37,825 nt of DNA. It comes from Chitinophagaceae bacterium. GTDB lineage: Bacteria; Bacteroidota; Bacteroidia; Chitinophagales; Chitinophagaceae. This document shows positions 18,337 through 28,819 of the stretch, one piece after another. The notes under the pieces were generated by a model that was not told the origin of the DNA, made no database searches, and worked only from the letters and a program-made list of their open reading frames with translations. The position numbers and the translations under genes were made by a program. The stretch spans positions 1 to 37,825 of the forward strand of contig JACMJX010000126.1 in the NCBI GenBank assembly GCA_014380425.1. The letters run 5' to 3'. Numbering within the stretch: position 1 is the first letter of the stretch; the number at the start of each line of letters is the position of its first letter.

Positions 18337-21300
18337 ATGGCACACACAAAAGAAGTGAACAATGCCCTTGTTTTCAATCGCCGGTTCACCAAGGAGGGCG
18401 TTTCCGTTTTTGACCAGTTCGAATACGACTACCGTACATCGGTGATCCGGAACCCGAGCGGAGAAGTTGTTTTCGAGATGAATAATGTAGAAGTGCCGAA
18501 GCAGTGGAGCCAGATCGCTACTGATATCCTGGCACAAAAGTATTTCCGGAAAGCAGGTGTTCCCCAAGCCGATGGCTCTTTGGGAAGAGAAGGGTCGGCA
18601 AAACAGGTGGCGCATCGTATGGCTAACTGCTGGAAAGTGTGGGGAGAGCGATATGGCTATTTTAAAGAGACGAAAGATGCCGCGGTATTCTATGATGAAC
18701 TTGTATATAGTATTCTAAATCAGGGTTGTGTTCCTAATAGCCCACAATGGTTCAATACAGGTCTTCATGAAAGTTACGGCATTACCGGCAAGCCACAGGG
18801 GCATTACTATGTAGACCCGCGTGACGGAGCACTTAAGAAATCAACCTCTGCTTACGAGCGGCCGCAGCCGCATGCCTGTTTTATTCTAAGCGTGGATGAC
18901 GATCTCGTTAACGATGGGGGCATTATGGATCTATGGGTACGCGAAGCCAGAATTTTCAAATATGGTTCAGGAGTAGGAACTAACTATTCGAATATCAGGG
19001 GAGAAAACGAAAAGCTAAGCGGTGGCGGTACATCCAGCGGCCTTATGAGCTTTCTTAAAATAGGCGATCGTGCTGCAGGCGCTATAAAATCTGGCGGCAC
19101 CACGAGAAGGGCAGCAAAGATGGTTTGCCTGAACCTGGATCATCCGGAGATCATGAGCTTTATCGACTGGAAGGTGGAAGAAGAAAAGAAAGTGGCTGCG
19201 TTGATAGCAGCGGGATACGCTTCCGATTATGAAGGAGAGGCTTACAAGACGGTTTCTGGCCAGAACTCCAACAACTCCATACGAATACCAAACGAATTTT
19301 TCCATAAACTGGAAAAAGGAGGCGATTGGGAGCTGAAGGCGCGTACGGATGGAAGCGTTATGCAAAAGGTTCCCGCAAAGGAGATATGGAACAAAATCGC
19401 CTATGCTGCATGGCGTTGTGCCGACCCAGGTACTCAATACAATACTACCATTAATGAATGGCATACCTGCCCGAAGGGAGGGGAAATCAAGGCCTCCAAT
19501 CCCTGTTCAGAATATATGTTCCTCGATAATACGGCCTGTAACCTTGCTTCTGTAAACCTGCGCAGGTTCTTCAACAGTGAAAGCAATGTATTTGATGTGG
19601 AAGGTTTTGAATATACCTGCCGGCTATGGACGGTAGTGCTGGAGATTTCTGTATTGATGGCCCAATTTCCCAGTAAGGAAGTAGCGCAGCTTTCCTATGA
19701 CTACCGCACGCTTGGCCTTGGTTATGCCAATCTCGGATCTATGCTGATGGTAAGCGGCATCCCTTACGATAGTGAGCAAGCAAGAGCCATTGCAGGCTCT
19801 ATAACAGCCATCATGACTGGGATAGCTTATAAAACTTCTGCGGAAATGGCCGCTTTTGCTGGCCCTTTTTCTCAATACCAGGAGAACCGGGAAGATATGC
19901 TGCGTGTTATGCGCAATCACCGGGCTGCTGCCTACGACGCCGCGGAAGCTTATGAAGGGCTTAGTGTAAAGCCCTTCGGAATCAATGCAAAGTACTGCCC
20001 AGATTACCTGCTGAAAGCAGCTACAAAAGCATGGGATGACGCGGTACAAATGGGAGAGAAATATGGCTACAGGAACGCACAGACAACAGTGATAGCTCCT
20101 ACAGGAACGATTGGGCTGGTAATGGATTGCGATACTACCGGAGTGGAACCGGATTTCGCGCTGGTTAAGTTCAAAAAACTCAGCGGCGGCGGCTATTTCA
20201 AGATAATCAATCAATCCGTACCCTTAGCCCTGAAGAACCTGGGTTATAATCAGCAACAGGCGGAAGCAATTGTTCAATATGCTGCCGGAGCAGGCACATT
20301 TGCAGGGGCGCCGCATATCAATCACCAGGTTTTGAGTGAGAAAGGCTTTCTTGCAGCAGAGATAAAGAAGCTGGATGCTGCAGTAGGAGCCGCTTTTGAA
20401 ATAGGATTTGTGTTCAATGTTTATAACCTTGGAGAAGCCTGCCTGCAACGCCTTGGCTTTACTCCTGAACAGTATTTCAACTTCGAGTGGAGCCTGCTGG
20501 AAGCATTGGATTTTACGCAGGATCAGATAAATGCAGCAAATGATTTTGTTTGCGGAGCAATGACTATCGAAGGAGCACCCTATCTCAGGCAGGAACATTT
20601 GCCGGTATTTGATTGCGCTAACAAATGCGGTAAAAAGGGAAAGCGTTATATTCATGCACATGGCCATATCCGCATGATGGCTGCGGCTCAGCCCTTTTTA
20701 AGCGGTGCCATTTCCAAAACGATCAACCTGCCACATGAAGCGACAGTAGAAGAAATAGCCGATTGTTACCTACTGAGCTGGCAGCTTGGGCTTAAGTCGA
20801 ATGCGCTTTACCGCGACGGCTCCAAATTGAGCCAGCCTTTGAGTGCCAGAACAGACAAGAAGAAAACGGATACCGCCGTGGCGACTGGCCAGGAAAGTGA
20901 TGCACAAACTTCCAATATTGTGGACATGGGCAAACTTACCATCGAGGAATTGCTCGAAGAAGTGCAGAAACGAGTGCAGTCATCTCCCGATACAAAACTG
21001 AAAAGACAACTCGCAATGATCGTGGAAAGAAGAACCTTACCGGCGAAGAGACGGGGTTGTACGCAGAAAGCAAAGATCAACGGTCAGGCCCTGTTTCTGA
21101 GGACTGGAGAATACAGTGATGGCACGGTAGGGGAAATTTTTATAGATATGGCAAAGGAAGGAGCTACCATGCGAAGCATGCTGAACTGCTTTGCAATCGC
21201 CATATCTATTGGCTTGCAATATGGCGTGCCATTGGAGGAGTTTGTAGAAAAGTTTGTGTTTACACGGTTTGAACCTGCCGGAATGGTGGATCACCCGAAC

Positions 21301-21693
21301 ATTAAATCGACCACTTCAATAGTAGATTTCATCTTCCGTGCGCTTGCCTACGAATACCTTCAGCGGAAAGACCTGGTACATGTGCTCGATAAGCCTGAAA
21401 TCATGAATTTAGGTACAGACGCCTGGGACGATTTGCCGGCAATTTCGGAGCCGGAGAAGAAGCCTGAATTAAGTGCGTTGAGAATAACGGCTTCTCCAGG
21501 AGGTCAAAGTAAATCAAATCCGGTGCCTAATCCCATACAAAAGAAAGCAGCGGCCGGAATGGACTCCATCAACGCGGCTGCAAAGAATATGCAGAGCGAC
21601 GCCCCGGCTTGCAATACCTGCGGACACATAACAATAAGAAGCGGTACCTGTTACAAATGCCTTAATTGCGGCAACAGTATGGGATGCAGTTAA
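18337..21693 (+). CDS. nrdJ: Adenosylcobalamin-dependent (class II) ribonucleotide reductase
   Basis: 1118 aa; '[10 protein letters not shown]', '[21 protein letters not shown]', '[27 protein letters not shown]', C-terminal Cys-rich '[27 protein letters not shown]'. Confidence 0.96.
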   Translation: MAHTKEVNNALVFNRRFTKEGVSVFDQFEYDYRTSVIRNPSGEVVFEMNNVEVPKQWSQIATDILAQKYFRKAGVPQADGSLGREGSAKQVAHRMANCWKVWGERYGYFKETKDAAVFYDELVYSILNQGCVPNSPQWFNTGLHESYGITGKPQGHYYVDPRDGALKKSTSAYERPQPHACFILSVDDDLVNDGGIMDLWVREARIFKYGSGVGTNYSNIRGENEKLSGGGTSSGLMSFLKIGDRAAGAIKSGGTTRRAAKMVCLNLDHPEIMSFIDWKVEEEKKVAALIAAGYASDYEGEAYKTVSGQNSNNSIRIPNEFFHKLEKGGDWELKARTDGSVMQKVPAKEIWNKIAYAAWRCADPGTQYNTTINEWHTCPKGGEIKASNPCSEYMFLDNTACNLASVNLRRFFNSESNVFDVEGFEYTCRLWTVVLEISVLMAQFPSKEVAQLSYDYRTLGLGYANLGSMLMVSGIPYDSEQARAIAGSITAIMTGIAYKTSAEMAAFAGPFSQYQENREDMLRVMRNHRAAAYDAAEAYEGLSVKPFGINAKYCPDYLLKAATKAWDDAVQMGEKYGYRNAQTTVIAPTGTIGLVMDCDTTGVEPDFALVKFKKLSGGGYFKIINQSVPLALKNLGYNQQQAEAIVQYAAGAGTFAGAPHINHQVLSEKGFLAAEIKKLDAAVGAAFEIGFVFNVYNLGEACLQRLGFTPEQYFNFEWSLLEALDFTQDQINAANDFVCGAMTIEGAPYLRQEHLPVFDCANKCGKKGKRYIHAHGHIRMMAAAQPFLSGAISKTINLPHEATVEEIADCYLLSWQLGLKSNALYRDGSKLSQPLSARTDKKKTDTAVATGQESDAQTSNIVDMGKLTIEELLEEVQKRVQSSPDTKLKRQLAMIVERRTLPAKRRGCTQKAKINGQALFLRTGEYSDGTVGEIFIDMAKEGATMRSMLNCFAIAISIGLQYGVPLEEFVEKFVFTRFEPAGMVDHPNIKSTTSIVDFIFRALAYEYLQRKDLVHVLDKPEIMNLGTDAWDDLPAISEPEKKPELSALRITASPGGQSKSNPVPNPIQKKAAAGMDSINAAAKNMQSDAPACNTCGHITIRSGTCYKCLNCGNSMGCS

Positions 21694-21799
21694 AACATCA
21701 TTTCTGTGAGAGGGTTTTTTCTAATACCTCTACAAGAAATTTGAATCCTTCCCGTTTTATATTATATTTAGCTTAATGTTTACCCTAAACCCATACTAA

Positions 21800-21916
21800 A
21801 TGAAAGTTTTAATCTTGTTTTTGTTAATTACCCTGGTAGGTACTTCCTGCATGAGAGCAGTTTCACCTGGCGAAGCAGCCAGTGGAAAGTACAAGAAGTG
21901 CCGCCCGCTTCGTTAA
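21800..21916 (+). CDS. Tiny lipoprotein-like ORF (38 aa)
   Basis: MKVLILFLLITLVGTSCMRAVSPGEAASGKYKKCRPLR*; hydrophobic leader ending in Cys; below the ORF track length cut-off; followed by a terminator. Confidence 0.55.
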   Translation: MKVLILFLLITLVGTSCMRAVSPGEAASGKYKKCRPLR

Positions 21917-21956
21917 ATTTCATTGATGTATGAATGCGTTAATAACGCAATTAAAG

Positions 21957-21980
21957 TCCCCCTGATTCAGGGGGATTTTT
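21957..21980 (+). terminator. Rho-independent terminator
   Basis: TCCCCCTGATTCAGGGGGA (21957-21975) followed by TTTTT; preceded by a second small hairpin TGCGTTaatAACGCA (21935-21949). Confidence 0.85.
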
Positions 21981-22029
21981 GTGTTAGTTATTAAGGCAGA
22001 CATTCCTAATTTAGCAGGAATTATAACGT

Positions 22030-22509
22030 ATGACGATTTATTTTGGCTACGAAAAAAAGCAGGTTATTCAGGCGCTTAGATATCACTTTCTAACAAAACC
22101 GGAGATAAGGATCGTATTGATTCTTATAAACGTATTCGCTATCGGATCGGCTATTCTTTTTGCGTTGGGGAAGGTGAAACCTATCGCTTTCCTTCTGTTT
22201 TCACTCATGTGGTTCATACTCATGTTAGCCATCTGGTCAATGCTGCCTCGCAACATTTACAGAAAGTCGCAGACTTTTAAAGACGAGTTTTCCATGACGT
22301 TTGACCAGGACGGCGTAGTGCTTAAGAATGAGCGGGGAAATATGCAGAACTGGGCCTGGCAGAACTTCACACATTACCTTGAAAGCCCCTTCTTCTTTCA
22401 CCTTTACTTTAACACCCGATCTTTTTTTCTTGTTCCCAAGGATGCATTTGAAGATATTACTACTCTCCAGGAAATAAAGGGGCTCATAAGAAGCAAGCTA
22501 AAAAAATGA
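22030..22509 (+). CDS. YcxB-like family membrane protein
   Basis: Two TM helices then 'FSMTFDQDGVVLKNERGNMQNWAWQNFTHYLESPFFFHLYFNTRSFFLVPKDAF' typical of YcxB-like C-terminal domain. Confidence 0.8.
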   Translation: MTIYFGYEKKQVIQALRYHFLTKPEIRIVLILINVFAIGSAILFALGKVKPIAFLLFSLMWFILMLAIWSMLPRNIYRKSQTFKDEFSMTFDQDGVVLKNERGNMQNWAWQNFTHYLESPFFFHLYFNTRSFFLVPKDAFEDITTLQEIKGLIRSKLKK

Positions 22510-22515
22510 TCCCCC

Positions 22516-23550
22516 TTACCTCGGTTTATACTTCGCCTCCAGAAAGATCCTGCGAGCCTCCAGTTTCATAAGCGCATCCGGCGAGATGTCCGTATGTTTT
22601 TCAGCATAGGCTTTTACTATCTGGAGGCCCAGCCACTGGCCGATATTACCCGGTGACAGTTCCGGCATGCCGGTAGTAGTAGGGGCTTCGCCTATATAGG
22701 TTTTGATGGATGAAGGATCGGTTGTGTAGATATCAGTTCCCTGCAATATGAAGTTCCATACAAGCGCTTCGTTATCATCTATCCAATCAAGTTGACGTTG
22801 GGTATAGCCCGTTATCAGGCTATCGGCTGTTTCAGGTAACAACTTGTTCAGCAGGTACCATCTCTTTCCGTTTTCAATCATTTGTTCTATCAGGCTTTTG
22901 CCTGCGCTGTTTTCCGGGTAAAGATCCTCGATAACTGCCTTCATACAATTAGGTGTAATGTATTGCGGCTCGAAGCGACGAGAGATATATAAAGGGAAAA
23001 CTTCCTGACCCTGGGTGCTGGTGTAGAACGGGAAGTTTTTACCCGCATATAACTGCAGCCCTATCGCCATCGCTTCTGGGGTAACGGCCACGCCAGGGGC
23101 ATCGAACGGTCCGGCATAAGCGATCAGTTTCGGTAATTTGTAAGAGGGGAAATAATACTTCACGAATTGAAAGGCTTTTTTAAGGTCTTTCTCCAGTTGA
23201 CTTAGATCCCGGAACTTCGGTTCGATAGAATCATAAACAGGCTTGGTAGACCGGATGAATCTTTTGAACTCCGGTATGGTTGCTTCACTGGAATCCTGTT
23301 GCTGCCCTTGCAGACCAGATAGCGGGGAGAGCCCGAGAAAATAAACCAGAAAATCTTCACCAAAATAAGGATAAGCAGCCTGCATTTGCCGGATGCTTGC
23401 CCCCATATTGCTGGTGTCCATCTTACGAAAAACAAACTCGTCGAAGCGTTCTATTTTGATGTCGACAGGGATGTTAGAAACATCGGGGGTATTGTGTCTA
23501 CAGCAGGCAAGCAGGATCAGGAATGGCAACAGCGTTAATGTTTGTTTCAT
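22516..23550 (-). CDS. gldB: Gliding-motility lipoprotein GldB-like (start trimmed to MKQTLTLL)
   Basis: Lipoprotein leader 'LILLACC', 'VDIKIERFDEFVF', 'FLVYFLGLSPLSG', 'YITPNCMKAVIEDLYP', 'SPGNIGQWLGLQIVKAY'; adjacent to nadE. Confidence 0.82.
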   Translation of the reverse strand: MKQTLTLLPFLILLACCRHNTPDVSNIPVDIKIERFDEFVFRKMDTSNMGASIRQMQAAYPYFGEDFLVYFLGLSPLSGLQGQQQDSSEATIPEFKRFIRSTKPVYDSIEPKFRDLSQLEKDLKKAFQFVKYYFPSYKLPKLIAYAGPFDAPGVAVTPEAMAIGLQLYAGKNFPFYTSTQGQEVFPLYISRRFEPQYITPNCMKAVIEDLYPENSAGKSLIEQMIENGKRWYLLNKLLPETADSLITGYTQRQLDWIDDNEALVWNFILQGTDIYTTDPSSIKTYIGEAPTTTGMPELSPGNIGQWLGLQIVKAYAEKHTDISPDALMKLEARRIFLEAKYKPR

Positions 23551-23634
23551 GCTGTAAATGTAATAACAAAACATGAGGCTGTTTCTTCCTGCAGGGGATA
23601 ATAATATGCCGGATTTACTGATTAACTTTGAAGT

Positions 23635-25317
23635 ATGAGAATAGCATTGGCGCAGCAGAATTATCATATTGGAAATTTCGAAAGTAATACCCGGAAGATC
23701 ATCAGCGGCATAGAGGAAGCCAGGCAGCAGGGAGCCGATCTTGTAGTGTTCAGTGAGATGTGCGTGTGTGGTTATCCTGCCCGGGATTTCCTAGAGTTCA
23801 AAGATTTTATAGATAAGTGTTATGAGGCGATCGATACTATAAAAGAACATGCAGATACGATCGGTGTGCTGATCGGATCACCTGCCCGCAATCCCGTTAG
23901 AGAAGGTAAAGATCTATTTAATGCCGCCTTTTTTCTTTATGAGAAGGAAATAAAAGCTGAAGTACATAAAACATTGTTACCTACCTACGATGTGTTCGAC
24001 GAATACCGGTACTTTGAACCCGCATACGAATGGAAGGTAATAGAATTCAAGGGAAAAAGATTAGCGGTAACCATATGCGAAGATATCTGGAATATCGAAG
24101 ACAATTCGCTTTACCGCCTCCGCCCGATGGATCAGCTCATAGCGCTTCAACCGGATGTCATGATCAATTTAAGCGCTTCACCCTTCGATTATATTCATGA
24201 AGACGAGAGGATATCGGTAATCAAGGGAAATGTAGCAAAGTATAAGCTTCCAATGATTTACTGCAATGCCACGGGCAGCCAGACGGAGATCGTGTTCGAC
24301 GGGCGTTCGGTAGTATTCGATAAAGCGGGGAATTTGTGCAAAACCCTTCCCTCTTTTCAGGAAGCGGTAGAATCGGTGTTATTGAAGGATGATGGAACAG
24401 TAGAAGGTTGCGATACCGACAAGGTACCATCCCTTTCCCGCCCGCTTCCCGAACCGGAAATATTCAATGCTGCCGTGAACATTGAAAGTATCTACCTTGC
24501 ATTGATCAACGGCATAAGGGATTACTTTAGTAAAATGAACTTTAGCAAGGCAATCCTCGGATCTTCTGGTGGAATAGATAGTTCAGTAACGCTTGCACTT
24601 GCGTGCGAGGCGCTTGGGAATGAGAATGTAAGAGCTATATTGATGCCTTCCCCTTTTAGTTCAAATCACAGTGTAGCCGATGCGGCAGCACTGAGTAAAA
24701 ACCTGGGCAACCCCTATGATACTATCAGGATCAGTAGTGTATACGCCAGTTTTCTTTCAATTCTTGAACCAATATTCGGTGATCTTCCTTTTGGAATTGC
24801 AGAGGAGAATATCCAGAGCCGCACCCGTGGCAACCTGCTGATGGCGATCGCGAATAAGTTCGGTTACATTCTTCTAAATACTTCGAATAAAAGTGAGCTG
24901 GCTACGGGCTACGGAACGTTGTATGGAGACATGGCCGGGGGAATTGGAGTACTGGGAGACTGTTATAAACTGCAGGTATATGAGCTGGCAAACTATATCA
25001 ACCGGCATAAAGAGATTATTCCTTCCAACATTATAAAAAAGCCCCCCAGTGCAGAACTAAGGCCCGGTCAGAAAGATGTAGACAGTCTTCCGGAATACGG
25101 CGTTTTAGACCGTATTTTATACCAGTATATAGAACGAAGAAAGGGCCCGGCTGAAATAAAGGCACAAGGATTCGATGCTGCATTGGTGGACAGGATACTT
25201 AAGCTGGTGAATGCCAATGAGTATAAAAGAAATCAATTCTGCCCTATCATACGTATCAGCCCGAAGGCTTTTGGCGTTGGCAGAAGGGTTCCTATTGTAG
25301 GCAAGTATTTGTCGTAA
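23635..25317 (+). CDS. nadE: Glutamine-dependent NAD+ synthetase
   Basis: N-terminal nitrilase domain ('VFSEMCVCGYPARD', 'TICEDIW') plus synthetase 'LGSSGGIDSSVTLALACEALG' and 'KPPSAELRPGQKD'. Confidence 0.97.
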   Translation: MRIALAQQNYHIGNFESNTRKIISGIEEARQQGADLVVFSEMCVCGYPARDFLEFKDFIDKCYEAIDTIKEHADTIGVLIGSPARNPVREGKDLFNAAFFLYEKEIKAEVHKTLLPTYDVFDEYRYFEPAYEWKVIEFKGKRLAVTICEDIWNIEDNSLYRLRPMDQLIALQPDVMINLSASPFDYIHEDERISVIKGNVAKYKLPMIYCNATGSQTEIVFDGRSVVFDKAGNLCKTLPSFQEAVESVLLKDDGTVEGCDTDKVPSLSRPLPEPEIFNAAVNIESIYLALINGIRDYFSKMNFSKAILGSSGGIDSSVTLALACEALGNENVRAILMPSPFSSNHSVADAAALSKNLGNPYDTIRISSVYASFLSILEPIFGDLPFGIAEENIQSRTRGNLLMAIANKFGYILLNTSNKSELATGYGTLYGDMAGGIGVLGDCYKLQVYELANYINRHKEIIPSNIIKKPPSAELRPGQKDVDSLPEYGVLDRILYQYIERRKGPAEIKAQGFDAALVDRILKLVNANEYKRNQFCPIIRISPKAFGVGRRVPIVGKYLS

Positions 25318-25330
25318 GATGAAACAGTAA

Positions 25331-25357
25331 AGCCCCTGTATAGATATACAGCGGGCT
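25331..25357. terminator. Hairpin in convergent nadE/lipoprotein gap, likely bidirectional terminator
   Basis: agcccctgtatagatatacagcgggct, near-perfect stem with one bulge; weak T-tract. Confidence 0.45.
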
Positions 25358-25382
25358 ATGTTTATGAAATCAAAAATTGAGA

Positions 25383-25847
25383 TTATTGCTTAACCAGGGT
25401 ACCTACCACGGTCACTTCGCGATTGAGTGTTTCTTCGTTCTTCACTTTTCCTTCCAGTACAATCGTTTTACCGTCGAATTGTTTAACGGTGCCGCCGGGA
25501 AAGAAATCCTCCTTAAGGCCCACCAGGAACACAGTCTTTGTGGTCATATCATATCTAAAACCGTATGCCTTTACAGGATCGCATTTTTGTCCGGCATCGA
25601 TATAGTTCGCAGTTGAATCGGCGTTCAGTTCATATAGATCATCCAGCTCGCAAGGCTCGAATCTCGACATAGCGTCTGTAGGAGCAGTAACGGCCGTTTC
25701 AACGGTTAAGGCAGTCAAAAGGTAGCGACCTGCGAGTGTTTCAGGCGTAAGAGGCACCTGTAGTTCTTTATCATCGCGTTTACATGCTGACAGCGACAAG
25801 GCTGTAATTACAGCCAGGGAAATACCTTTGAAGTAGAAGTTTTTCAT
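25383..25847 (-). CDS. Lipocalin-like lipoprotein, unknown function (start trimmed to MKNFYFKGI; alternative 25862)
   Basis: Leader 'ISLAVITALSLSACKRDDKE' then 'LAGRYLLTALTVETA...YELNADSTANYID' typical of lipocalin-like Bacteroidota lipoproteins. Confidence 0.75.
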   Translation of the reverse strand: MKNFYFKGISLAVITALSLSACKRDDKELQVPLTPETLAGRYLLTALTVETAVTAPTDAMSRFEPCELDDLYELNADSTANYIDAGQKCDPVKAYGFRYDMTTKTVFLVGLKEDFFPGGTVKQFDGKTIVLEGKVKNEETLNREVTVVGTLVKQ

Positions 25848-26002
25848 GAGGGTGAATTTCATTTTAAACGCTACAGGAAAGCAATTATTGTTAAAAAAGG
25901 AGGTTATGGAATGCCTGGGAGGCTTAAAAGCAGATATTCTCCGGAAAATCTTCGGGGGTAATTTAGTATTTTGTGACCTTAAAATCATACAATCAGCTAA
26001 TT

Positions 26003-27004
26003 ATGTTGCAAACAGCCGAGGATATCCGTCAGTTGAATGAAAAGATCCAATACAGCAGCTCTTTTATTGATAGACTTCGCGATGAAGTGGGACGGGTGAT
26101 AGTGGGTCAATCGTATATGCTTGACCGCTTACTGATAGGGTTATTAAGCAACGGCCATGTGCTGCTGGAGGGAGTGCCCGGCCTGGCTAAGACCTTAACC
26201 ATAAAATCTCTTGCGCAGGCGATACATGCGAACTTTAGCAGGATCCAATTTACGCCCGATCTTTTACCCGCCGATGTAATAGGCACAATGATCTATAATC
26301 AGCAGAAGAACGAATTCATAGTACGAAAGGGGCCTATTTTTGCCAACTTCATTCTCGCCGATGAAATTAACCGTGCTCCGGCCAAAGTGCAGAGTGCCCT
26401 GCTGGAAGCGATGCAGGAAAGGCAGGTGACGATCGGTGACAGCACCTATAAGCTGGAGCAGCCCTTTCTTGTGCTGGCCACACAGAACCCGTTGGAGCAG
26501 GAAGGAACTTATCCATTGCCCGAGGCACAGGTGGACAGGTTCATTATGAAAGTAATCGTAAATTATCCAACCAAGCAGGAGGAGCAGATGATTATCCGGC
26601 AGAATACGCAAGGGATTCAGTCACCTTCTGTAGAACAGGTGGTTACTACCCAGGAGATCCGCGACGCAAAGGATCTTACAAGAAGTATTTACCTGGATGA
26701 AAAGGTAGAGAACTATATTCTTGATATTGTTTTTGCAACACGATTCCCCGACAAGTATAAGCTTGACAAATTAAAGCCCCTGATTTCTTACGGCGGTTCT
26801 CCGCGGGCAAGCATCAACCTTGCACTGGCGGCAAAAGCCAATGCCTTTCTTAACAAACGGGGTTATGTGATTCCGGAGGATGTAAGAACCATTTCGAGAG
26901 ATGTATTGAGGCACAGAATAGGGTTGACGTATGAGGCAGAGGCCGAAAATGTAAATGTGGAGAATATTGTTGAAGAAGTGCTTAGAACCATACAGGTGCC
27001 ATAG
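26003..27004 (+). CDS. MoxR-family AAA+ ATPase (start trimmed)
   Basis: 'LEGVPGLAKTLTIKSLAQ', 'ILADEINRAPAKVQSALLEAMQERQVT', 'VLATQNPLEQEGTYPLPEAQVDRF'. Confidence 0.96.
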   Translation: MLQTAEDIRQLNEKIQYSSSFIDRLRDEVGRVIVGQSYMLDRLLIGLLSNGHVLLEGVPGLAKTLTIKSLAQAIHANFSRIQFTPDLLPADVIGTMIYNQQKNEFIVRKGPIFANFILADEINRAPAKVQSALLEAMQERQVTIGDSTYKLEQPFLVLATQNPLEQEGTYPLPEAQVDRFIMKVIVNYPTKQEEQMIIRQNTQGIQSPSVEQVVTTQEIRDAKDLTRSIYLDEKVENYILDIVFATRFPDKYKLDKLKPLISYGGSPRASINLALAAKANAFLNKRGYVIPEDVRTISRDVLRHRIGLTYEAEAENVNVENIVEEVLRTIQVP

Positions 27005-27031
27005 ATAAGTAATGAAGTATTAATTAGAGCT

Positions 27032-27901
27032 ATGTTAACGACGGCGGAAATATTAAAAAAAGTCAAGGAGCTGGAGATCAAAAGCAAAAAGATCACTCAA
27101 CACCTTTTTACCGGGGAATATCACTCCGCATTTAAAGGCAGGGGTATGAGCTTCCGTGAAGTGAGAGAATACGCCGCTGGTGATGATATCCGCTTTATCG
27201 ATTGGAACGTGAGTGCGCGCTTATCGCACCCGTTTACAAAGATCTTCGAGGAAGAGAGAGAACTTACCGTTATGCTACTGATCGACGTGAGTGCCAGTTC
27301 TTTCTTCGGTACCGTATATGCGAGAAAAAAAGATATAGTAACGGAGATCGCTGCGGTACTGGCATTTTCAGCTGTTAGTAATAATGATAAAGTAGGTGTT
27401 ATTTTTTTCAGCGATAAAGTGGAAAAATACATACCGCCCAAAAAGTCAAAGCAACATGCTCTATATATAGTACGAGAATTACTGACTTCAGAACCAAAAC
27501 AAAAAGGTACCAATATTGCAGAGGCGATGCGGTTTCTGAATAATTCTGCGAGGGAGAAGAGCATTACGTTTGTTTTAAGTGATTTTCTTGATCCGGAATT
27601 TGCAGATACGTTAAAGGTTGCCGGAAAACGGCATGACCTTATAGGCATAAAGGTGTATGACAAAATGGATATGCAATTACCAGACGTTGGTATTATACAG
27701 GTGACGGACGCAGAAACAGGCAAAACCAAGTGGTTGGATACAAGTGACGGTGTACTCCGCAATAACTATGAAAAAGAGTTTTTTCGCCATACGGACTGGT
27801 GCAAGAATATCTTTCTACGCGCGGGCAGCGACCTTCTTCATGTAAGGACAGACGATGATTACGTAAAAATATTACAGAAGTTTTTTATAGGAAGATCTTA
27901 A
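27032..27901 (+). CDS. DUF58 domain-containing protein
   Basis: 'GEYHSAFKGRGMSFREVREYAAGDDIRFIDWNVSAR' and 'LLIDVSASSFFG' typical of DUF58 partner of MoxR. Confidence 0.94.
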   Translation: MLTTAEILKKVKELEIKSKKITQHLFTGEYHSAFKGRGMSFREVREYAAGDDIRFIDWNVSARLSHPFTKIFEEERELTVMLLIDVSASSFFGTVYARKKDIVTEIAAVLAFSAVSNNDKVGVIFFSDKVEKYIPPKKSKQHALYIVRELLTSEPKQKGTNIAEAMRFLNNSAREKSITFVLSDFLDPEFADTLKVAGKRHDLIGIKVYDKMDMQLPDVGIIQVTDAETGKTKWLDTSDGVLRNNYEKEFFRHTDWCKNIFLRAGSDLLHVRTDDDYVKILQKFFIGRS

Positions 27902-27919
27902 ATCAACAGAGGGGATTGA

Positions 27920-28819
27920 ATGAAGAAATACATACGATATATAGTTCTGCATGCTTGTTTCATTTTTATCACATTACTATCTTACTCGCAACAAGGCGTT
28001 TCTGTTTCGGCTTCGGTAAATAAGAATGCGATAATAATCGGTGAGCCTATAGAACTGAGGCTTGAAGCAACTATTCCTGCCGGAATGCCGTATCTCTGGT
28101 TTTCTGTAGACACCTTACCACACTTCGAGCTGATCGACAAAGGCAAGGTGGACAGTACTGTTGCAGGTGTTTACCGTCAAACCATCATTCTTACCAGTTT
28201 CGACTCCGGGCGTAATATGATTCCCCCCGTAAGCCTTGAATTAAACGGACGATCTTATCTTACTGACTCTATAGCAGTGATGGTGTCATTTTCGGAATTC
28301 GATCCAAAGAAAGAGTACCACGATATCAAGGATATTTTAGAAGTAGAAGCTGTAAAAGATGGCTATCTGAAATGGCTTCTGCTGGGTGTAGGAACATTGC
28401 TTTTACTGTTGCTGATATGGTATCTCTTTAGAAAGTTCCGGAAGAAAAAGAGTGTTGATGCAGTAACAGTATCTCCTTTAAGTGCATTCGAGGAAGCTCT
28501 TAAAGGATTGGAAGAACTGAAAAAACAACAGCTTACAGAGAAACAGTTTTATACTCGAATGAATGATATCCTACGCTGGTTCGTGTATCGTAAAAACGGA
28601 ATTACTACTATGCAGAAAACCAATGAAGAGTTCATTCTTCAATTAGACAAATTGAATATGCCGCGCGAGGATTTTACGGCACTTGCACAAACGCTTAGGA
28701 TGGCCGACGCTGTCAAGTTCGCGAAATATGTGCCAGCGGAGGAAGAGAATGATAATAGCTACAGGGTGATCAGGAAATCAATAGAACAATTAAATAACAT
28801 AAATAATAGTGCTGTATAA
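27920..28819 (+). CDS. BatD/DUF4381-like exported membrane protein
   Basis: Signal peptide, N-terminal beta domain 'VSVSASVNKNAIIIGEPIELRLEA', single TM helix, cytosolic tail; position in MoxR-DUF58-BatA operon. Confidence 0.78.
   Translation: MKKYIRYIVLHACFIFITLLSYSQQGVSVSASVNKNAIIIGEPIELRLEATIPAGMPYLWFSVDTLPHFELIDKGKVDSTVAGVYRQTIILTSFDSGRNMIPPVSLELNGRSYLTDSIAVMVSFSEFDPKKEYHDIKDILEVEAVKDGYLKWLLLGVGTLLLLLLIWYLFRKFRKKKSVDAVTVSPLSAFEEALKGLEELKKQQLTEKQFYTRMNDILRWFVYRKNGITTMQKTNEEFILQLDKLNMPREDFTALAQTLRMADAVKFAKYVPAEEENDNSYRVIRKSIEQLNNINNSAV

Noticed and set aside
19624-20667. 196-aa and 147-aa minus ORFs within nrdJ
   Set aside because: Antisense to the class II RNR; unlikely to be coding.
27121-27762. 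213-aa minus ORF antisense to the DUF58 gene
   Set aside because: Shadow ORF of a well-supported gene.
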